Under the pieces are notes generated by a model. It saw only the letters and a list, made by a program, of their open reading frames with translations. It made no database searches and had not been told where the DNA came from. The position numbers and the translations under genes are program-made. This document shows positions 1 through 3,350 of a stretch of 6,135 nt of DNA, in pieces; positions within the stretch are counted from its first letter, which is position 1, and each line of letters begins with the position of its first letter. Source of the stretch: Ruminiclostridium sp. (GTDB lineage: Bacteria; Bacillota_A; Clostridia; Oscillospirales; Ruminococcaceae); contig JAFZOA010000144.1 of NCBI GenBank assembly GCA_017550775.1, positions 1-6,135 on the forward strand, written 5' to 3'.

Positions 1-1
1 C

Positions 2-667
2 CTCGGTAACTGTGACAGTCTCTTGTTTTTGGGAGGACAGGAGCCTACCACATTGGAACACGTTTCCAAAATGCTGGGAAAGGAAACAATCGACACGCGA
101 TCCCGGAATCGCACAAGAGGTCGGCAGGGCTCGACTTCCGAGAATGACGGAATATTGGGGCGCGAGTTGATGACGGTGGACGAGCTTAAAGTCTTGAAAG
201 ATAACGAGTGTATTTTGTTCGTCCGTGGTATCTATCCGTTCTTCTGCGATAAATACAAGATTGAGAAACATCCGAATTATGTGCTTTTGGAGGACTCGGA
301 TAAAGAGAACGCCTATCTTTTAAGCGACATACATACGGTGACTGCTCAATCTGATATTCAGGATGATGCGGATAACGGTGATCTGATGACCGAGCCTGTG
401 GAGGAGGACGGTACAGACAAAAAAGATAGCAATAAAAACAAAGACGAAGATGTTGAGGTAGAGAGTGTCGAAAACAGCGATAAGCTGGCAATTAACACTA
501 ATCACGATCACAGCGAGGGACAGATCGGAACGAAGATGCCGAAAAAAGGTCCCGATCCCGCTGATATAGAAGATGTTGATAAGGTTATTACGACGCAGCA
601 GACAAATCTCAAACCGCCTTACATCGAATGTACAGAAGAAAGCTATCTTGATGAGTTCGGGTTATAA
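2..667 (+). CDS. virD4: VirD4-like coupling protein, C-terminal part (5' truncated by window edge)
   Basis: This is the C-terminal end of a VirD4/TraG-family coupling ATPase, the membrane-bound protein that delivers the relaxase-DNA complex to the conjugation channel. The frame is open from the left edge (reading LGNCDSLLFLGG), so a TTG at position 23 is an internal Leu codon, not a start. Conserved end-of-ATPase-domain features are present: NCD followed by LFLGG, then LGKETIDT, an Arg-rich RSRNRTRGR stretch, GRELMTVDEL, and FCDKYKIEKHPNY. These match the clostridial VirD4 (CD1115-like) family as I know it. The Walker motifs lie upstream of the window. After about position 330 the conserved part ends, and a tail of about 110 residues rich in Asp, Glu and Asn follows, ending YLDEFGL. 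The stop lies 25 bases before the pilin-like gene, consistent with one operon. The family call is firm; the role of the tail is unknown. Confidence 0.9.
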   Translation, partial: LGNCDSLLFLGGQEPTTLEHVSKMLGKETIDTRSRNRTRGRQGSTSENDGILGRELMTVDELKVLKDNECILFVRGIYPFFCDKYKIEKHPNYVLLEDSDKENAYLLSDIHTVTAQSDIQDDADNGDLMTEPVEEDGTDKKDSNKNKDEDVEVESVENSDKLAINTNHDHSEGQIGTKMPKKGPDPADIEDVDKVITTQQTNLKPPYIECTEESYLDEFGL

Positions 668-679
668 CAATGAAATTAT

Positions 680-685
680 GGAGGA
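680..685 (+). promoter_or_regulatory. Ribosome binding site of the pilin-like gene
   Basis: GGAGGA ends seven bases before the ATG at 693. The same frame contains an earlier ATG at 678 and is open further upstream, back into the VirD4 gene. The ATG at 678 overlaps this Shine-Dalgarno sequence and has none of its own, so the site fixes the start at 693. Confidence 0.8.
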
Positions 686-692
686 AATAAAT

Positions 693-1154
693 ATGAGACT
701 TATTAACACAATTAAGGATTTCGGCACAAATGTCAAGCAGAAGGTTTGCGGCATGGCGAGTACAAAGCTCACGGAGGTCAAGGAGGACTGGGCTCCTGCT
801 GATAAGCTTACGGAGGAGCAGCTTGATGCTCGTCGTATGCGTGCTGTGCGTAAGATCACAGTCGGTCTTACCGCGGCTTCTATGATGGCGTCACTTATGG
901 GCGTTACTTGTTTCGCAGCTGACGCCGCTGCTTCTTCCGGCGGCGAAGGTGTTGATACCTTTAACACAGTCGTTGAGTTCATCGTTGATTGGGTAGCGAG
1001 AATCGGTCTCGTTGTCGGCTTTATCGGCGCGGTACAGTTTGCGCTCGGTTTCAAGGATGACTCCGCCGACGGAAAGACGAGAGGGCTTATGTGTCTCGCT
1101 TCCGGCTTTATCGTGTTCGCGGTAGCCAAGGCTTACGATATGTTCAAGAGCTGA
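693..1154 (+). CDS. VirB2/TrbC-like (Maff2-type) pilin-like conjugation protein
   Basis: A 153-residue small membrane protein placed exactly where the Maff2/VirB2-like gene sits in clostridial conjugation modules, between VirD4 and the VirB6/TrbL-like gene. Residues 1-50 are a polar, charged leader. Residues 48-54 (RMRAVRK) are basic, 55-74 are hydrophobic, and FAADAAA (74-80) offers a signal-peptidase-like AxA site. The predicted mature part of about 77 residues begins with a Gly/Ser-rich stretch. It has two hydrophobic helices (about 92-120 and 129-147) separated by a short charged loop, KDDSADGKTR. A long leader plus a mature two-helix product is the typical organisation of VirB2/TrbC pilins. 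Typical Maff2 proteins are, as far as I recall, shorter and lack this leader. The start at 693 is chosen by its GGAGG site. A strong hairpin follows the stop. The function as a pilin or channel subunit is inferred from architecture and context; no catalytic motif is expected. Confidence 0.8.
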   Translation: MRLINTIKDFGTNVKQKVCGMASTKLTEVKEDWAPADKLTEEQLDARRMRAVRKITVGLTAASMMASLMGVTCFAADAAASSGGEGVDTFNTVVEFIVDWVARIGLVVGFIGAVQFALGFKDDSADGKTRGLMCLASGFIVFAVAKAYDMFKS

Positions 1155-1163
1155 TAAACTATG

Positions 1164-1204
1164 TTTCCGTGGGCGAGCCCAGTGCGGCTTGCCCGGAACG
1201 GAAA
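1164..1204 (+). promoter_or_regulatory. Intercistronic hairpin after the pilin-like gene
   Basis: An imperfect inverted repeat fills the gap between the pilin-like and VirB6-like genes. TTTCCGT (1164-1170) pairs with ACGGAAA (1198-1204), and GGGCGAGCC (1171-1179) pairs with GGCTTGCCC (1186-1194) with one G-U pair. The loop is six bases (1180-1185), and GGA (1195-1197) is bulged, giving about 16 base pairs. There is no U-run after it, so it does not look like a Rho-independent terminator. It begins nine bases after the pilin stop and ends six bases before the Shine-Dalgarno site of the next gene. Likely roles are protecting the 3' end of the pilin message or tuning downstream expression; a dispersed REP-like repeat is an alternative. 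The structure is seen; the role is inferred. Confidence 0.7.
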
Positions 1205-1210
1205 CGGCGG

Positions 1211-1216
1211 AAGGAG
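1211..1216 (+). promoter_or_regulatory. Ribosome binding site deciding a TTG start
   Basis: AAGGAG lies ten bases before the TTG at 1227, which directly follows the in-frame stop at 1221-1223 and one Glu codon. A nearer ATG at 1220, only three bases after this site, opens a different frame that stops after 20 codons. The site therefore most plausibly serves the TTG of the VirB6-like gene, although the out-of-frame ATG could compete for ribosomes. Confidence 0.6.
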
Positions 1217-1226
1217 CTGATGAGAA

Positions 1227-2015
1227 TTGATAGAGTGGGCAACGGTGGAGCAATGGGTTCGCGACTGGCTCGATATGATTAACTTCACGTTCTATAACGC
1301 GGTCAAAGCTCTTACCATAAATCCCTTCGACAGCAGTATCAGGGTAATAGATACAGCGATGTCTGCTATTGAAGGTGTGGCGTTAGTCCTTGTCACGATG
1401 TTCTTCTTCATAGAGCTGCTCAATGAAACTATGCTGCTGAAAGTGCAGAGTTACGAACAGGTATTCAAGCTCGTTTTTAAGTTCGTTATGGCAAAGGTCA
1501 TAGTTGAGAACGCGCGCGGTATCATGGGTATCATATTCAACGGATTCAATTCTCTTGCTGCCGGTTTGACGCAGGATAACTACGGATTCCTGTCAAAGTT
1601 TTCAACGGATGCGATCATACAGCAACCTGCGGACGCGGGATTCTTAAATCTGAATTATCTGTTCAAGTATCTTGAAACTATGCCGACATACTTTATTCTT
1701 ATGGGCGCGTGCTGGGTTATAAACCTGATACTTATAGGACGACTGTTCGAGATTATCGTATATACCGTTATATCTCCGATACCGCTTGCGACATTTGCGG
1801 CGGAGGGCTGGCATGATAGCGCAAAGGCTTTCGTAAAGAGTTATGCGGCTGTCTGCTTACAGGGACTTGTGGTAGTAGTTATGTTCTACGCATTTTCACA
1901 GGTAGCCGATCTGCTCGGCGGTACGGACAGCATGGGAATAACGATAACGGCATTGGCACTGGCGCTCGGTGTGGCAAAGAGCGGACAATGGGCAAGACAA
2001 GCAGTAGGCGCATAG
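1227..2015 (+). CDS. VirB6/TrbL-like polytopic conjugation channel protein (CD1112-like)
   Basis: A 262-residue integral membrane protein of the VirB6/TrbL type, part of the inner-membrane channel through which the DNA strand passes. Hydrophobic segments appear at about residues 47-67, 95-113, 152-173, 174-192, 205-225 and 236-251. The stretch around 172-203 (RLFEIIVYTVISPIPLATFA, then GWHDSAKAFVKS) is the most recognisable part. It matches the conserved central region of TrbL-like proteins in clostridial ICEs. The N-terminus is amphipathic and Trp-rich (W4, W10, W14). Translation probably starts at TTG 1227, because a stop lies just upstream in the frame and the next in-frame ATG (1275) would remove the amphipathic segment and has no clear ribosome binding site. 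The gene sits between the pilin-like gene and a set of small membrane peptides, in operon-like spacing. Family call from motif and context: confident; exact start: moderate. Confidence 0.85.
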   Translation: MIEWATVEQWVRDWLDMINFTFYNAVKALTINPFDSSIRVIDTAMSAIEGVALVLVTMFFFIELLNETMLLKVQSYEQVFKLVFKFVMAKVIVENARGIMGIIFNGFNSLAAGLTQDNYGFLSKFSTDAIIQQPADAGFLNLNYLFKYLETMPTYFILMGACWVINLILIGRLFEIIVYTVISPIPLATFAAEGWHDSAKAFVKSYAAVCLQGLVVVVMFYAFSQVADLLGGTDSMGITITALALALGVAKSGQWARQAVGA

Positions 2016-2031
2016 CGAGAGGGGTGTGCCT

Positions 2032-2139
2032 ATGAAAATACAGCAGGAAGATCTGTACCCTCTCACATTTATCATAAGCGGGCTGTTGGGGCTCGGATAC
2101 ACGATATACAAGATCATAGAATGGACTTCTGGAGGTTGA
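2032..2139 (+). CDS. Small single-pass membrane peptide, 35 residues, unknown function
   Basis: I do not recognise this peptide. It has an ATG with a GAGAGGGG ribosome binding site (about 2017-2024) at normal distance, 16 bases after the stop of the VirB6-like gene. It holds a polar, acidic N-terminus (residues 1-9), one hydrophobic helix (about 11-29, starting LTFIISGLLGLGY) and a short tail ending EWTSGG. Its last codons contain the GGAGG site of the next gene, so the two are tightly coupled. It could be an accessory subunit of the channel, like small membrane peptides that stabilise larger complexes. That role is inference from size, helix and position only. Confidence 0.6.
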   Translation: MKIQQEDLYPLTFIISGLLGLGYTIYKIIEWTSGG

Positions 2140-2143
2140 TAAT

Positions 2144-2320
2144 ATGAGAAAGATAATAACAATTACGATCGCGGCGGCCGGAGTGGCTGCAATAGTAACC
2201 GGCGCGGTTTTCACAATACGCGCTATAACTCGCAGAAAGGGCGGCTATGAGCAGCTCACGGTTGATGATTACGTCAATGATAAGACGCTTTCGCAGCAGG
2301 CCGGAGAACAGAATACATAA
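2144..2320 (+). CDS. Small membrane-anchored peptide, 58 residues, unknown function
   Basis: The ATG lies eight bases after a GGAGG (2131-2135) that sits inside the end of the previous gene, with four bases between stop and start. This suggests translational coupling. Residues 4-27 form one Ala/Ile/Val-rich hydrophobic helix, preceded by RK and followed by the basic ITRRK (28-32). The remaining residues are polar and acidic (YEQLTVDDYVNDKTLS). The strong positive charge after the helix suggests that the tail is cytoplasmic and the N-terminus is out or the helix is re-entrant. A signal peptide is less likely because no AxA-type cleavage site follows the helix. No family is recognised. It is probably a component or assembly factor of the conjugation machine, by context only. 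Confidence 0.65.
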   Translation: MRKIITITIAAAGVAAIVTGAVFTIRAITRRKGGYEQLTVDDYVNDKTLSQQAGEQNT

Positions 2321-2359
2321 TCACAGAACGGCTACAAATACAAAACGGAGGAAATTAAA

Positions 2360-2767
2360 ATGAACTTACACAATGACCTTATGAAAGTGAAGATAGAGCA
2401 CGACTGCTCTCTTTGCAGGATGAAGTGCGGCAGAAGGATCGCCGCCTGTGAGAGCTTTATCCCAAAGAACGCGAGCGCTTTTATGGATTATGTTGTCTAT
2501 GCACTCCGCGAGACCACACCATTGAGTTCAGAAAAGAAGCTCAAAAGACATCCGGTGCCGGACAAAAATGCTTATGATGATAAGTTGCCGACACAGGATC
2601 ATTACTACGTGATACTTATCAATGATGTGCTTTCTCAGATACGCAAAGGTCATTGTGACTATGTTTTCAGTCTTGAACAGATGCGCGATGTCATCCGTTT
2701 TGAGCCGCACATCACGGCAAAGTACATAACGGAAGCCGGGTCTTATAAAATCAAGCTGGATAAGTAA
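2360..2767 (+). CDS. Small Cys-cluster protein, 135 residues, unknown function
   Basis: The start is well supported by GGAGGA (2347-2352) seven bases before the ATG. The protein is soluble by eye, with no membrane helix. Near the N-terminus it has four cysteines, C16, C19, C23 and C30, in the pattern C-x2-C-x3-C-x6-C, with H15 adjacent and a basic surround (CRMKCGRR). This looks like a metal-binding knuckle (zinc, or less likely Fe-S). A fifth cysteine, C99, is in a later segment. The middle (about 57-80) is basic and polar. The C-terminal part (about 81-135) looks like compact alpha/beta, with ILINDVLSQIRKG, then YVFSLEQMRDVIRFEP, then YKIKLDK. I cannot assign it to a family. A cytoplasmic partner of the channel or a nucleic-acid-binding regulator are both possible. 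Its position within a conjugation operon suggests accessory cargo or a transfer role. Confidence 0.75.
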   Translation: MNLHNDLMKVKIEHDCSLCRMKCGRRIAACESFIPKNASAFMDYVVYALRETTPLSSEKKLKRHPVPDKNAYDDKLPTQDHYYVILINDVLSQIRKGHCDYVFSLEQMRDVIRFEPHITAKYITEAGSYKIKLDK

Positions 2768-2784
2768 GCGAGGGGGTGACTCCA

Positions 2785-2907
2785 ATGGTTATGGGCTGCA
2801 TAGTTCTCGGTATGCTGACTGCCGGAATATTAAGCAGTTTCGGCATATCGAGGGCGGTCACTAAATATGAAAATCTCCACGATGGAGAGTATTGGGGGAA
2901 TGAATAA
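2785..2907 (+). CDS. Small single-pass membrane peptide, 40 residues, unknown function
   Basis: The ATG at 2785 is preceded by AGGGGGTG (2771-2778), a good ribosome binding site. The peptide has a hydrophobic helix at residues 2-20 (starting VMGCIVLGMLTAG), then a polar tail with R24 and K28, ending HDGEYWGNE. Cys5 lies in the helix, but there is no proper lipobox or n-region for a lipoprotein. The stop is two bases before the ATG of the PrgI-family gene, and its final codons contain the GGGGGA site for that gene, so translation is probably coupled. An inverted repeat, TCTCCA-CGA-TGGAGA (2874-2888), lies inside its end. No family is recognised; it is likely a minor membrane subunit by context. 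Confidence 0.6.
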   Translation: MVMGCIVLGMLTAGILSSFGISRAVTKYENLHDGEYWGNE

Positions 2908-2909
2908 AT

Positions 2910-3323
2910 ATGATTGAGATACGCATACCGAAGGAGATAAAGAACTACCGCGAAAAGCTGTTCTTCGGACTTACGCTTCGCCAGTGTATATGTGCGGGTG
3001 TGGCACTCCTGATATGTGTTCCGCTGTATATCTTCGGCAGGAACTTCATACCGCAGGAATTAGTATCATGGCTTGTGATACTGATAGCCGCTCCGCTGAT
3101 GCTTGCAGGCTTTTTCAAGTACAACGATATGTTCTTTGAACAGTTTGCGGTTGAGTTCTTCTACTTCTATTTCTTCCCGCAGAAAAGAGTTTACTCTTAC
3201 GAGCCTGTCTTCTCCGATCTTCGTGCGAAATATATAGCGGAGGAACTGAAGGCGGAGCTGGGCTCAAAGGGAGAAAAATCGGTCGTAAAAAAGCTTTCAA
3301 AGAAGCTTTGGAGGTCACGATAA
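2910..3323 (+). CDS. prgI: PrgI family (VirB3-like) conjugation membrane protein
   Basis: A 137-residue protein of the PrgI family, the Gram-positive counterpart of VirB3, usually encoded just before VirB4, as here. The N-terminal cytoplasmic segment EIRIPKEIKNYREKLFFGLT leads into the typical LRQ motif (23-25). Two hydrophobic helices follow, at about 25-43 and 50-69. Next comes an aromatic-rich membrane-proximal stretch (FFEQFAVEFFYFYFFPQKR, 75-93). The C-terminal tail is charged and Lys-rich. VirB3-type proteins sit in the inner membrane and interact with VirB4 during channel assembly. The gene starts two bases after the previous small gene and ends 27 bases before the virB4 start. Length is close to the family norm (roughly 100-140 residues as I recall). 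Confidence in the family is high. Confidence 0.9.
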   Translation: MIEIRIPKEIKNYREKLFFGLTLRQCICAGVALLICVPLYIFGRNFIPQELVSWLVILIAAPLMLAGFFKYNDMFFEQFAVEFFYFYFFPQKRVYSYEPVFSDLRAKYIAEELKAELGSKGEKSVVKKLSKKLWRSR

Positions 3324-3350
3324 AGCGTGATCCCGGAAAGGAATGTTGCA

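Noticed and set aside
670..690. Six-codon leader frame ATG...TAA overlapping the pilin ribosome binding site
   Set aside because: No Shine-Dalgarno site precedes it, and the peptide (MKLWRK) shows no regulatory run of codons; probably chance.
573..692. Upstream extension of the pilin-like frame into the VirD4 gene
   Set aside because: The frame is open there, but the sequence overlaps the VirD4 C-terminus, lacks a ribosome binding site at 573, and the GGAGGA at 680-685 supports the start at 693.
1164..1210. Hairpin after the pilin-like gene as a Rho-independent terminator
   Set aside because: The stem is strong, but it is followed by CGGCGG rather than a run of T, and co-directional genes of the same system continue directly after it.
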